From: Gordonia gummivorans
GTDB taxonomy: Bacteria; Actinomycetota; Actinomycetes; Mycobacteriales; Mycobacteriaceae
Length of the DNA: 64,000 nucleotides
Assembly (NCBI RefSeq): GCF_022513585.1
Contig: NZ_JAKWBF010000004.1
Coordinates: 178,611-242,610, forward strand
Direction of reading: 5' to 3'
The first letter of the stretch is position 1. Each line of letters begins with the position of its first letter. Position numbers and translations under genes: made by a program. Below, piece after piece: positions 8,184 to 16,629 of the stretch. The notes beneath the pieces are model-generated. The model was not told the DNA's origin. It did not search any database and saw only the letters and a program-made list of their open reading frames with translations.

Positions 8184-8939
8184 TCACGGACGGATGTCGA
8201 ACCACCCACTGAACGACACCGTGGCCGGTGGACCCGGCGTCGTCGTCGATGTGGTGGGCGGAAGAGTCGTCCCAGGAGCGGGAGGCGGTGGCGGTGGTGG
8301 CGCGCTCGACGACGACTCGTCGGCGTCGTAGGGCACCGCGTCGTCGGGTGCGATGGGGTTCGCGTCGGTGAGCGCGGCGGTCGGGCAGACGAAGGAGCCG
8401 GCCGCGCGGTCGTCGGACATCGCGGTGATCGTCAACGCGCACACCGCGGAATGGTGATAAGCGCCTCCCGCCGAGACGCCGACCTGGGCGTTGATCGGCG
8501 CGGTGAGCGGTCCGACCTTGGGTCGTACGGTCCCGATGTTCGGGAGGACGCCACCGGTGAGCTCGCCGATGAGAAACTCGAGCTGCGCGCCGTCGGTACC
8601 CGCACCCTTGAAGACGAACAGCAGGGAATCCGGCGGCACGTCCGGTTGCGCCGGACCCCATCTGGCGAATTCGTAGCAGGTCGTATTGTCCGGCCCCACC
8701 ACCGCGACGCGCATGAATCCCTTGCGGAACGCCAGATCGTGTGCGGCGCGGTCGATCCTGCCCTGGGGTGCTTCGGCGAGGCACTGGTCGGTTTCGAGGG
8801 TGCGTGAGGTGGCGGGCGTCGTGGGGGCGGCCGTCGACGACGCAGCATCGTCGGTGGTTTCCGCCCCGCAGCCTGCCACGCCAAGCGCAACGACAACGCC
8901 CAGCGCCGCGAACAACCGCATCCGAGAACGTGCGCTCAT
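8184..8939 (-). CDS. Predicted lipoprotein of unknown function
   Basis: This is a 251-residue protein with a lipoprotein signal: positive residues, a hydrophobic stretch and the lipobox VAGC with Cys at about residue 24. A Thr/Ser/Ala-rich linker follows. The central globular part is about 150 residues with a few Cys. Near the C-terminus is a low-complexity run (SSSSAPPPPPPPAPGTTLPPTTS) of the kind that spans the cell wall in actinobacterial surface proteins. I do not recognise the domain. It is the last gene after prfC (15-bp gap) on the minus strand. Confidence 0.78.
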   Translation of the reverse strand: MSARSRMRLFAALGVVVALGVAGCGAETTDDAASSTAAPTTPATSRTLETDQCLAEAPQGRIDRAAHDLAFRKGFMRVAVVGPDNTTCYEFARWGPAQPDVPPDSLLFVFKGAGTDGAQLEFLIGELTGGVLPNIGTVRPKVGPLTAPINAQVGVSAGGAYHHSAVCALTITAMSDDRAAGSFVCPTAALTDANPIAPDDAVPYDADESSSSAPPPPPPPAPGTTLPPTTSTTTPGPPATVSFSGWFDIRP

Positions 8940-8954
8940 ATCGGTTGTCCGCTC

Positions 8955-10574
8955 TCAATCCGCGGTCGCGACAAGGGGTTCCAGCGTGAGATCGGAATGC
9001 TCTTTCTCGATGTACTGCAGCCGCCACTTGTCACTGAACAGCGCGAGGATCGCGCCGTCGGTACGAGTGAACACTTCGACGCCGCGCTGCCGATCGAGTT
9101 CGGGTGCGCTCTGCTCGTCGGTCCGTCGGGCCAGGGTGTAGCCGAGCGGGTCGATGACGGTGTCGACGTTGAACTCCGACTTCATCCGTGCGGTGACCAC
9201 TTCGAACTGCATCGGACCCACCGCCGCGAGCACCGGCGAGGCGTCGCCTCGGGTGTCGTTGCGCAGGACCTGAACCACGCCTTCGCTGTCGAGTTGATCC
9301 ATCGCCTTGCGGAACTGCTTGTACTTGTCCGCGGTGGTTGCCCGCAGCGACGAGAAGTGTTCGGGTGCAAAGGACGGGATCGGCGGGAACTGCACCCGTG
9401 GGCCGTCGAACAGTGTGTCGCCAGGGGCGAGTGCGGTCGCGTTGACCAGTCCCACCACGTCGCCGGGAAATGCCACGTCGACCGTCGAACGGTCCCGACC
9501 GAACACCGCCTGGGCGTACTTGGTGGCGAACGGTTTCCCGGTCTGCGCATGGGTGACCACCATGCCGCGCTCGAACTCGCCGGACACAATACGCATGTAC
9601 GCCAAGCGATCTCGGTGACTCGCGTCCATGCCGGCCTGCACCTTGAACACCACCGCGCTGAACGGGTCGGTGACCTCACGCTCGCCGCCGTCGACGTCCG
9701 CGCGACCGGCGGGTGCGGGGGCCAGCTCGACGAGCGTCTCCAGCAGTTGTCGCACACCGAAGTTGAGCATGGCCGACGCGAAGATCATCGGGGACGTCTG
9801 CCCGGCGAGGAACATCTCCTGATCGTGATCCTGACCCATCTCGCTGAGCAGTTCGCTCTCCTCGACGGCGGCGATCCAGGCGTCACCTTCGCGTTCGGCC
9901 GCGTCGTCGGCAGTCACAAACTCCTCGGGTGCGATCTTGGCGCCGCCCGCGGTGCGGGTGAAATGCACGTACTCGCCGGTGCGACGATCGAGCAGTCCGC
10001 GGAAGTCGCCGGCGATGCCGACCGGCACGAACAACGGCGTCGGCGTGAGGCCGATGCGTTCGGAGATCTCGTCGATCAGTTCGAGGGGTGTGCGGCCGGG
10101 TCGGTCCCATTTGTTGATGACCGTGACCACCGGGATACCGCGATGCCGGCACACCTGGAACAGCTTCAGCGTCTGCGGTTCGAGACCCTTGGCTGCGTCG
10201 ATGAGCATCACCGCCGCGTCGACCGCCGTGAGCACCCGGTAGGTGTCCTCGGAGAAGTCGGCGTGGCCGGGGGTGTCGACGAGATTGATGACGTGCGGCA
10301 GGTCGGGATTGTCGGGTGAAGTGGTCGGCGAACCCTGCGAGGTGTAGTTGAACTGCAGCGCGGTCGAGCTCACCGAGATGCCGCGAGCCTTCTCCATCTC
10401 CATCCAGTCCGAGACGGTCGATTTGCGTCCGGCCTTGCCGTGGATGGCACCGGCTTCGCTGATCATGCGCGCATGCAACGCCAGCGCCTCGGTCATCGTC
10501 GACTTACCCGCGTCGGGGTGGGAGATGATCGCGAAGGTCCGGCGGCGTCTCACTTCTTCGGCCACAGAACTCAC
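8955..10574 (-). CDS. prfC: Peptide chain release factor 3
   Basis: This 539-residue translational GTPase recycles RF1 and RF2 from the ribosome after peptide release. G1 is HPDAGKST, G2 lies around the effector region (GISVSSTALQF), G3 is DTPGHADFSEDTYR, and G4 is NKWDRPG. The DTYRVLTAVDAAVMLIDAAKG stretch and the length separate RF3 from EF-G and EF-Tu. It starts with GTG at 10574. A 39-bp hairpin repeat lies upstream at 10619-10657. The lipoprotein gene follows closely and may share its transcript. Confidence 0.95.
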   Translation of the reverse strand: MSSVAEEVRRRRTFAIISHPDAGKSTMTEALALHARMISEAGAIHGKAGRKSTVSDWMEMEKARGISVSSTALQFNYTSQGSPTTSPDNPDLPHVINLVDTPGHADFSEDTYRVLTAVDAAVMLIDAAKGLEPQTLKLFQVCRHRGIPVVTVINKWDRPGRTPLELIDEISERIGLTPTPLFVPVGIAGDFRGLLDRRTGEYVHFTRTAGGAKIAPEEFVTADDAAEREGDAWIAAVEESELLSEMGQDHDQEMFLAGQTSPMIFASAMLNFGVRQLLETLVELAPAPAGRADVDGGEREVTDPFSAVVFKVQAGMDASHRDRLAYMRIVSGEFERGMVVTHAQTGKPFATKYAQAVFGRDRSTVDVAFPGDVVGLVNATALAPGDTLFDGPRVQFPPIPSFAPEHFSSLRATTADKYKQFRKAMDQLDSEGVVQVLRNDTRGDASPVLAAVGPMQFEVVTARMKSEFNVDTVIDPLGYTLARRTDEQSAPELDRQRGVEVFTRTDGAILALFSDKWRLQYIEKEHSDLTLEPLVATAD

Positions 10575-10618
10575 CTGATGAGGCTACCCGTCGGTCCGAC
10601 AGTGGCCCAAACCGGCGA

Positions 10619-10657
10619 GGTTGCCACGACGCTCGGAAACCGAGCGCGGTGGCAACC
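10619..10657 (-). repeat. 39-bp hairpin repeat, copy 1 (possible terminator)
   Basis: The outer arms GGTTGCCAC and GTGGCAACC are exact reverse complements. Inside is a second stem, GCTCGG-aaa-CCGAGC. A second copy at 11579-11617 matches at 37 of 39 positions in the same orientation. On the minus strand this copy begins 2 nt after the stop codon of the gene at 10660, so it could end that transcript. Confidence 0.85.
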
Positions 10658-10659
10658 AC

Positions 10660-11529
10660 TCATGCTGCGGGCCGTTTGAGTGCGTGCCGGACTTCTGCCG
10701 CGACCTTCATCGGCCGCAATGTGATGTCGTCCCACGTGAAGTGCAGTGCTCGCCAACCGTTGCCTGTCAGAACGTTGCGTTTGGTGCGATCACGCTGCAA
10801 CACCTCGGAATCACGGTGGTACGCGAATCCGTCGATTTCGACGATGAGCTCGGACTCTTCGAACACGAAGTCCCACGGGTGACCATGGATCTCGAAGTTG
10901 GCGATCCATCCAGTGATGTCCGCGTCGCGAAACACCTCCGCGACGATGCGCTCGGCCTCGCTACGTGTTCCGTTTCGCATCGCGGCGAGGGTCTGCCGTG
11001 CCCACGGCGCACCGCGTCGTCGTGGATATCGCGCATGGGCCGCGTCGAGCTGGTCAAGTGTCACCCGCTTGCGCAACAGTGCGTTGTCGAGCACACGCAC
11101 GCCCTGAACGGCGGCGGCCTCGAGCGCGGTCAGTGCCGGCGCTGTGACGCGCAGGCCATCTACGACGACGACGTCGCACTCGTGAAGCCGCCGGCAATGG
11201 ATGTCGACGTCGCTGCCGACGGTTCGATGGTGCCCTTTGGCCGGCGTCGTCACACTGAGCGTGGCCGGCAGCCTGTCGATCAGGCCGAGCCACCACGCTG
11301 CGGAGACCCCGCTCAGAGTTGCGGCTTTCCCGACCGACGCCACCGCCGCGCGAACGCGCGTCCGGTCGGTCTCCGGGTGTGCCGCCGACCGGTAGACCCC
11401 CAACACAACTCGTACCCACTCACCGCGGGCGACGCGACGATTCACTGCTGCCGAGCTCATGCCGCAGGCGCGGGCCTCGGCGATGGTGATGATGCCGTCG
11501 TGCGCTGCCAAGAAAGTGCGTGTGTCCAC
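10660..11529 (-). CDS. AbiEi-like N-terminal domain plus DUF559 (endonuclease-fold) protein
   Basis: This 289-residue protein starts with GTG at 11529. The N-terminus (TIAEARACGMSSAAVNRRVARGEWVRVVLGVYR) looks like the winged-helix domain of AbiEi-type antitoxins. The C-terminal 100 residues (WDFVFEESELIVEIDGFAYH...RDRTKRNVLTGNGWR) match DUF559, a Vsr/restriction-endonuclease-like fold, with Asp, Glu, Asp and His spaced as a possible metal site. Such proteins are common, multi-copy and poorly characterised in Mycobacteriales. No toxin partner is adjacent. The gene sits between two near-identical 39-bp hairpin repeats, so it may have arrived as a unit. Confidence 0.8.
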   Translation of the reverse strand: MDTRTFLAAHDGIITIAEARACGMSSAAVNRRVARGEWVRVVLGVYRSAAHPETDRTRVRAAVASVGKAATLSGVSAAWWLGLIDRLPATLSVTTPAKGHHRTVGSDVDIHCRRLHECDVVVVDGLRVTAPALTALEAAAVQGVRVLDNALLRKRVTLDQLDAAHARYPRRRGAPWARQTLAAMRNGTRSEAERIVAEVFRDADITGWIANFEIHGHPWDFVFEESELIVEIDGFAYHRDSEVLQRDRTKRNVLTGNGWRALHFTWDDITLRPMKVAAEVRHALKRPAA

Positions 11530-11578
11530 ATGAGATCAGACGCTCTGCACCGCCCGGCGGATCCCCCGGCTCGAAAGT

Positions 11579-11617
11579 GGTTGCCACGACGCTCGGAAAC
11601 CGAGCGCCTTGGCAACC
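11579..11617 (-). repeat. 39-bp hairpin repeat, copy 2 (possible terminator)
   Basis: This is a direct repeat of 10619-10657 with two base differences near the right arm (GCCTTGGCAACC here). On the minus strand it starts 5 nt after the stop codon of the FabH-like gene at 11623. The two copies bracket the DUF559 gene. Confidence 0.85.
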
Positions 11618-11622
11618 GGAAC

Positions 11623-12639
11623 TCACTCGAACGGCACCGGCGGCATCTTGACGACCTGCGCCGCGTAGGAGAGTCCGGCTCCATAGCCGAGCAGCAGTGC
11701 GGTGTCGCCGGGCTTGGCGCGCCCGGTGGAGAGCAGGTCTTCCATGGCGAGCGGGATCGAGGCGGCCGACGTGTTGCCGGTGTGCTTGATGTCGTCGGCG
11801 ACGACAGCGTCCTCGCGGAGCTTGAGGGTCTTGGCGAGCAGGTCGTTGATACGCGAATTCGCCTGGTGTGGAACAAAGACGTCGAGGTCCTCGGCGCCGA
11901 CCTTCGCGGCGTCGAGGGCCTTCTGACCGGCCTTGCCCATTTCGAACGCAGCCCAACGGAACACCGCGGTGCCCTCGAGACGCAGGTAGGGGCGCTGCAC
12001 ACGGTCGCCGTCGAGGAAGGTGATCCAGTCGATGTCCTGGGCGATCGCCTTGAACTGGGTGCCGTCGGAGCCCCACACCACCGGTCCGAGTTGCTGGTCC
12101 TCGGTCGGTCCGACGACAACAGCGCCGGCACCGTCACCGAAGATGAAGCAATTGGTGCGATCGGTCATGTCCATGGTGACCGACAGTTGCTCGGCGCCGA
12201 TGACGAGTACGTGCGTCGCGCTGCCGCCGCGGACCATGTCCGACGCGATCGCCATGGCGTAGCCGAAGCCCGCGCAGCCGACGGTGACGTCGAAGGCCGG
12301 GACACCGTTCGCGCCGAGTTCGGTGGCGACCTTGACCGCACCCGCCGGGGTCAGGAGCAGGTGCGTATTGGTGGCCAGGATGACGGCGTCGATGTCGGAC
12401 CCGGACAGCAGTGCGTTCGCGATCGCCTTGCGGCCCGCGTTGACCGCCATCTCCATCACCGTCTCGTCACGTCGGGCGAAGCGTCGGGTCTTGATGCCGG
12501 TGCGGGTGTAGATCCACTCGTCGGAGGAGTCGATGTTCTCGCAGATCTCGTCGTTGGTGACCACACGCTCCGGGCGGTACGTACCGATGCTGAGCATCCC
12601 GATGTTGTTGGTCCCCGTCTGTTCTGCGAGCACAGTCAT
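11623..12639 (-). CDS. 3-oxoacyl-ACP synthase III-like protein (FabH family), copy 1
   Basis: This 338-residue thiolase-fold condensing enzyme has the FabH triad: Cys122 (VGCAGFGYA), His258 (HQANSRIND) and Asn289 (HTGNTSAAS). FabH enzymes condense an acyl-CoA with malonyl-ACP to start fatty-acid or polyketide chains. ATG at 12639 is preceded by GGAAGGATC, a good ribosome binding site; the frame extends upstream without a better start. It is divergent from the DrrA-like gene at 12813, and a paralogue lies beyond that exporter at 14821. Whether it works in fatty-acid priming or a specialised lipid cannot be told. Confidence 0.9.
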   Translation of the reverse strand: MTVLAEQTGTNNIGMLSIGTYRPERVVTNDEICENIDSSDEWIYTRTGIKTRRFARRDETVMEMAVNAGRKAIANALLSGSDIDAVILATNTHLLLTPAGAVKVATELGANGVPAFDVTVGCAGFGYAMAIASDMVRGGSATHVLVIGAEQLSVTMDMTDRTNCFIFGDGAGAVVVGPTEDQQLGPVVWGSDGTQFKAIAQDIDWITFLDGDRVQRPYLRLEGTAVFRWAAFEMGKAGQKALDAAKVGAEDLDVFVPHQANSRINDLLAKTLKLREDAVVADDIKHTGNTSAASIPLAMEDLLSTGRAKPGDTALLLGYGAGLSYAAQVVKMPPVPFE

Positions 12640-12812
12640 GTCGATCCTTCCGTTATGTGACCCGCCATAGACCGTACTCATGTGCTGCGCTACTGGGAAG
12701 TAGGGGCCGACACGGTTGGCCTGCGGACCGCAGCTGTCCGCGATCCGGTGAATTCTGTCGGTGAACGAAGTCAGAATCGTCGGGCCGCAAAAGACACAAC
12801 GAGGGGAGCGAC

Positions 12813-13817
12813 ATGATCCACGCGAGAGGTCTGGTGCAGACATTCAGCACCGGGCGGGGAAAGCAGAAACGTGAGGTGCGGGCCGTCGACGGCGTCGACC
12901 TCGACATCGCCGAGGGTGAGGTGGTGGGGTTCCTCGGACCCAACGGCGCCGGAAAGACCACCACGTTGCGCATGCTGACGACGCTGCTGCGGCCCACCGC
13001 CGGCACCGCGACCGTCAACGGGTTCGACGTCGTCAAGGACGCCGTGATGGTGCGCCGCAGCATCGGATACGTGTCGCAGGCGGGTGGGACGTTCAGTCAG
13101 GCGCAGGCCGGCGACGAGGTGGTCGACCACGGGATGCTCTACGGACTCTCCCGCGCGGAGGCAACCCGACGCGGCAAGGCGCTCTTCGACGAACTGCAGC
13201 TCGACGGCCTGTGGGAGCGGATGCCGAAGAACATGTCCGGCGGCCAGAAACGACGCCTCGACATCGTGATGGGCCTCGTCCACGAACCGACACTGGTGTT
13301 TCTCGATGAGCCGACCACCGGCCTCGACCCGCAGGCCCGCGCCAACCTGTGGGAACACATCCGACGGTTGCGCACCGAACGCGGCGCGACAGTGTTCCTG
13401 ACCACCCACTACCTCGACGAGGCCGACGAACTCTCGGACCGGATCATCGTCATCGACAACGGTCAGATCGTCGCCGCCGACACCGCCGACAACCTCAAAG
13501 CCCAGGTGTCCGGCGATCTCGTCGACCTCGAGGTGTCCGACGACGCGCTCGTGGCGGTATCGGCGGAGAAGCTGGCGTCGATCGCGTCGTCGGTCGACAC
13601 CGACGGTCGTCACGTCCGTGGTCGAGTGCAGCGGGCCGGACGTGCGGTGCCCGGACTGCTCCGCGATCTCGAATCCGCCGGCGTCGCACTGGATTCCATC
13701 GAGGTGATCCGACCCACCCTCGACGATGTCTTCCTCACCCTCACCGGCCGATCGCTGCGCGACGCCGAATCAGAAAAGCCCGCAGACGAGCCAACCCCGG
13801 CAGGAGCCCAACAATGA
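12813..13817 (+). CDS. ABC transporter ATP-binding protein, DrrA type
   Basis: This 334-residue ATPase has Walker A GPNGAGKT, the Q-loop near SQAGG, signature MSGGQKRR, Walker [13 protein letters not shown] and a switch His in [10 protein letters not shown]. The C-terminal extension ([23 protein letters not shown]) is characteristic of daunorubicin-resistance (DrrA) exporters. It would energise export of a hydrophobic compound through the permease encoded by the overlapping next gene (ATGA at 13814-13817). The upstream divergent and downstream convergent FabH-like genes make a lipid or polyketide substrate thinkable, but this is inference. Confidence 0.93.
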   Translation: MIHARGLVQTFSTGRGKQKREVRAVDGVDLDIAEGEVVGFLGPNGAGKTTTLRMLTTLLRPTAGTATVNGFDVVKDAVMVRRSIGYVSQAGGTFSQAQAGDEVVDHGMLYGLSRAEATRRGKALFDELQLDGLWERMPKNMSGGQKRRLDIVMGLVHEPTLVFLDEPTTGLDPQARANLWEHIRRLRTERGATVFLTTHYLDEADELSDRIIVIDNGQIVAADTADNLKAQVSGDLVDLEVSDDALVAVSAEKLASIASSVDTDGRHVRGRVQRAGRAVPGLLRDLESAGVALDSIEVIRPTLDDVFLTLTGRSLRDAESEKPADEPTPAGAQQ

Positions 13818-14638
13818 CCACCTCCACGAAATCACCGGAATCCGCGGCAGCCCATCCGGTCAAGACACTGCCCAAGGGCAACTTCTTCCGGGAGAGCTAC
13901 ATCGTCTTCCATCGGCAGATCCGGATGAACCTGCGCAACCCGGCGTGGGTGCTGATCGGGGTCCTGCAGCCGGTTCTGTACCTGGTGTTGTTCGGGCCGT
14001 TGCTCAAGCCGATCGTGTCGTCATTTCCGGGTGGGGACGAGAATGCCTACACCTTCTTGGTTCCAGGTCTGCTCGTCCAGCTTGGGTTCTTCGGAGCAAT
14101 GTTCGCCGGATTCAGCCTGATCGGGGAGTGGCGCGAAGGGGTCATCGAAGCAGAACGCGTGACCCCCGCAAGTCGTACCGCGCTACTGGTCGGCCGACTC
14201 ATGCGCGACGTGCTGCAGTTGCTCGTGCAGTCGGTGATCCTTGTCGTGCTCGGTTTCGCCATGGGGATGCGTGGGTCGTTCCTGGGCATCATCGTCGGCA
14301 TCGTGATCACCCTGCTCGTCGGCGGCGCCTGCGCGGCGGCGTCGAACGCGTTGGCTCTGACCACCAAGAGCGAAGACGTGATGGCACCCGTGGTCAACAT
14401 GGTGATGATGCCGGTGCTGCTGCTCTCCGGCATCCTGCTGCCGATGACCCTCGGACCCACCTGGCTGCAGAAGCTGAGCGACTTCATGCCGTTCAAGTGG
14501 ATCGTCGACGCGGTGCGTTCCGCATTCGGCGGCGACATCGCGACCGCGCAGGTGGCCTACGGTCTCATCGCGTCGATCGTGCTGGCCGCCCTCGGAACCT
14601 GGTGGGGTACATCGGTGTTCCGCAAGGAGAACGCCTGA
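13814..14638 (+). CDS. ABC transporter permease, DrrB type (ABC-2 family)
   Basis: This 274-residue membrane protein of the ABC-2 family has about six hydrophobic segments, for example PAWVLIGVLQPVLYLVLFGP and VILVVLGFAMGM. The start overlaps the stop of the ATPase gene (ATGA), which indicates translational coupling. The family places it as the membrane half of a two-component drug or lipid exporter in the plasma membrane. It ends just before a strong inverted repeat that separates it from the convergent FabH-like gene. Confidence 0.92.
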   Translation: MTTSTKSPESAAAHPVKTLPKGNFFRESYIVFHRQIRMNLRNPAWVLIGVLQPVLYLVLFGPLLKPIVSSFPGGDENAYTFLVPGLLVQLGFFGAMFAGFSLIGEWREGVIEAERVTPASRTALLVGRLMRDVLQLLVQSVILVVLGFAMGMRGSFLGIIVGIVITLLVGGACAAASNALALTTKSEDVMAPVVNMVMMPVLLLSGILLPMTLGPTWLQKLSDFMPFKWIVDAVRSAFGGDIATAQVAYGLIASIVLAALGTWWGTSVFRKENA

Positions 14639-14641
14639 TTA

Positions 14642-14711
14642 TTCCCGCTCACCCCATTCGTTCCCGCCTACTGGATCCAATAAGCGGCAACGAACTGGGT
14701 GAGCGGGAACT
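14642..14711. terminator. Bidirectional terminator-like inverted repeat
   Basis: Arms TTCCCGCTCACCC at the left and GGGTGAGCGGGAA at the right are exact reverse complements, and the match continues with ATTCGTT / AACGAA inside. The loop region is about 28 bp. It lies between the convergent ends of the DrrB-like gene (14638) and the FabH-like gene, so it can serve both strands. There is no T-tract, which is usual in actinobacteria. Confidence 0.75.
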
Positions 14712-14717
14712 CAGTCG

Positions 14718-14872
14718 AGGTCGTCGAAGCTGGTCACCTCTGGTGCCGGGGGTAGCGTCACGGTGTCACCCCAGGTCGTCGAAGCTGGTCACCTCTGGTG
14801 CCGGGGGTAGCGTCACGGTGTCACCCCAGGTCGTCGAAGCTGGTCACCTCTGGTGCCGGGGGTAGCGTCACG
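14718..14872 (-). repeat. 55-bp tandem repeat, three copies, over the 3-prime end of a FabH-like gene
   Basis: Units start at 14718, 14773 and 14828 with a period of exactly 55 bp. The first two are complete and identical by eye. The third matches for its first 45 bp, and these are the last codons of the gene ending at 14821 (ending VTSFDDLG). The unit therefore equals the gene end plus about 10 bp of downstream sequence, duplicated twice beyond the stop codon. Confidence 0.95.
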
Positions 14873-15897
14873 ACAGCTCCCGCGTACGACAGCCCCGCAC
14901 CGAACCCGAGCAGCAACGCGGTCTGCCCGCCCTTCGCCTTACCGGTCGCGAGCATTTCTTCCATCGCCAGCGGGATCGACGCGGCCGACGTGTTGCCGGT
15001 GTTCTCGATGTCGTTGGCCATCGGGATGTCGTCGGCGAGCCCGAGATTCTGCTTCATCAGCTCGTTGATCCGGGCGTTGGCCTGGTGCGGTACAAACACT
15101 TCGATGTCGTTGACCGCGACGCCCGCGGTGTCGAGCACCGACGACAACGCCTTGGGCAAAGTGATTGCCGCCCAACGGAACACCCGTGGTCCCTGCATGG
15201 TGACCACCATCCGGCCGACGGGATCGGTTGCGGGGTCCTTGTGCTGATACTCCTGCGCGCGATCCATGTACTCGGGGATGTCGTAGTTCTGGCCGATGGC
15301 CTCGGCGTTCTCGCCGTCGGATCCCCACACCGTGGGGGAGATGCCGTTCTCCTCGCTCGGCCCGACGACGACCGCGCCCGCACCGTCGCCGAAGATGAAT
15401 GCGGTGTTGCGGTCGGTGGGTTCCATCACCACAGACATCGTCTCCACCCCGACGACGAGCACGTACTGCGCCGAACCTGCGCGGACGGTGTCCGCGGCGA
15501 TCCCCAGCCCGTAGCCGAAGCCGCCGCACCCGGCCGCGACGTCGTAGGCGGGAATGCCGTTGAGCCCGATGTCGTAGGCGATGATCGGCCCGCCGTGCGG
15601 GATCTTGGTCTTCCAGCTGTTGGTGGCGAGGATCAGCGCACCGATCTTCTCCTTGTCGATGCCGGAGTTGGCGATCGCCCGTTCGGCGGCAGTAGCGGCC
15701 ATCGACCGTGCCGACTCGTCGCCGGAGATCCAGCGGCGATTGCGGATGCCGCTGCGCTCGAAGATCCACTCGTCGGTGGAGTCGAGCACCTTGCACACCT
15801 CGTGGTTGCTCACCAGCCGACTCGGTCGGCAGGCGCCGATGCCCAGCATCGCCACATTCTGATGTCCGGTGTTCGCCGCGATTTTCGCCACAGTCAT
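14821..15897 (-). CDS. 3-oxoacyl-ACP synthase III-like protein (FabH family), copy 2
   Basis: This 358-residue FabH-family enzyme has Cys124 (AAGCGGFGY), His271 (HQANARINE) and Asn302 (NTGNTSAAS), a complete catalytic triad. It is clearly a paralogue of the protein at 11623, sharing blocks such as [18 protein letters not shown] and FRWAA, but with an extra stretch around residues 205-230. ATG at 15897 begins MTVAKIAANTGHQNVAMLG, where similarity to copy 1 begins. Its 3-prime end is triplicated downstream. The pair of synthases with an exporter between them is unusual; a joint pathway is inferred only. Confidence 0.9.
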   Translation of the reverse strand: MTVAKIAANTGHQNVAMLGIGACRPSRLVSNHEVCKVLDSTDEWIFERSGIRNRRWISGDESARSMAATAAERAIANSGIDKEKIGALILATNSWKTKIPHGGPIIAYDIGLNGIPAYDVAAGCGGFGYGLGIAADTVRAGSAQYVLVVGVETMSVVMEPTDRNTAFIFGDGAGAVVVGPSEENGISPTVWGSDGENAEAIGQNYDIPEYMDRAQEYQHKDPATDPVGRMVVTMQGPRVFRWAAITLPKALSSVLDTAGVAVNDIEVFVPHQANARINELMKQNLGLADDIPMANDIENTGNTSAASIPLAMEEMLATGKAKGGQTALLLGFGAGLSYAGAVVTLPPAPEVTSFDDLG

Positions 15898-16013
15898 CCG
15901 CCCCTTTGCAGAATTGTTCCCCGCGATTCTATTCCGTCCACGACGCGGCGTGAGTGAGCCCATGGTCCCGCGTGCGTCGCGTCACATCGCAGCGAACTGG
16001 GTCAAAGGACCAG

Positions 16014-16061
16014 ATCAGCGACCCGCCCGCCGACATCGTCGGCGATCGTGGAGGCGGGAAG
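16014..16061 (-). repeat. Repeat module M, copy 2 (inverted)
   Basis: Read on the minus strand this matches 4405-4452 at 46 of 48 positions. It lies 32 bp before a triple-hairpin element, whereas copy 1 lies 65 bp after one, as expected for an inverted mosaic. Confidence 0.82.
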
Positions 16062-16093
16062 AGGGCCGTGGAGCGCGACGCGGCGACGATGAT

Positions 16094-16216
16094 CCACGAA
16101 AAATAGGGGAAGAAACTCGTCCCCTACCCCTGGAGTCCTCCCCGCGAATTTTCTCGCGGACGACTCAACAAGCAGGGGCAGAAAGTAGGGGAAGAACCTT
16201 CCCCTACTTTCAGTGG
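16094..16216. repeat. Triple-hairpin palindromic element, copy B
   Basis: The ends are CCACGAAAAATAGGGG and CCCCTACTTTCAGTGG, inverted repeats with few mismatches. The central stem is exact: CCGCGA-attttc-TCGCGG at 16142-16159. The outer stems are AGGGGAAGAA..CCCCT-like at the left and AGGGGAAGAACCTTCCCCT at the right. Length is 123 bp. Confidence 0.82.
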
Positions 16217-16405
16217 TCCGGTGGCTCGCTGACGTGGCCCGTTCACCTGCCCTTCGAGGCATCCAACTCAACTCGAATTCGCGCAGCTCGACGCGGGATG
16301 AGGCCACACCCTGTGCCGAGTCGGCTCATCTGTGTGCTGCACCACACAGATTCTCCACCAGGACACAGAGTGTCCGGAGCACCTCCCCGGGCAGGCCGCG
16401 TTTCA

Positions 16406-16485
16406 CCAGGTCAGAGAGTTAGTCACCGAACTCTTCGGATCGGCTTCACTCCGTCGGCGTGCCGACGGTCATGGAGGCGGGCAGA
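16406..16485 (-). repeat. Repeat segments S1 (16406-16441) and S2 (16449-16485)
   Basis: S1 matches the reverse complement of 4169-4204 (33 of 36). S2 carries the stem CCGTCGGCGTGCCGACGG and ends TGGAGGCGGGCAGA; a close relative lies in the opposite orientation at 28326-28362. S1 and S2 adjoin here, showing that these intergenic repeats are built from movable blocks. Confidence 0.72.
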
Positions 16486-16629
16486 ACTGGGGACGCCACG
16501 CGCGCGGCATGGATTCTCTGCGAGACCGGTACTCGCCACAACCGGTGCCGAGTTGGGGAATGCGAGTGCTGTAGCACTCGCATTCTCCAACTCAACTCGC
16601 GATCTCTCAGGTCGACGCCGGACGTGGCT

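Larger units (their letters stand above)
15898..16629. other. Long intergenic region with inverted mosaic repeats
   Basis: About 730 bp have no convincing gene. The region carries module M (16014-16061), a triple-hairpin element (16094-16216), S1 (16406-16441) and a further hairpin segment S2 (16449-16485). The order and orientation are the reverse of those at 4169-4452. Near 16327-16390 there are short inverted repeats (ctgtgtg...cacacag). At 16552-16585 is GGGGAATGCGAGTGCTGTAG followed by its near-complement CACTCGCATTCTCC, another hairpin. Confidence 0.82.

Noticed and set aside
10621..12660. Open plus-strand frame of 679 codons opposite the DUF559 and FabH-like genes
   Set aside because: It spans two clear minus-strand genes and the repeat between them. 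It has no ribosome binding site or recognisable motif, so it is an antisense shadow.
14718..14872. Three 55-bp repeats considered as a CRISPR array
   Set aside because: The units are contiguous with no unique spacers, and the third overlaps coding sequence. It is a tandem duplication; no cas gene is present.
11623..15897. FabH-like genes plus DrrAB considered as a polyketide biosynthetic cluster
   Set aside because: No ketosynthase-acyltransferase module, acyl carrier protein, cyclase or tailoring enzyme is present. The association is noted as a finding but is not a cluster call.
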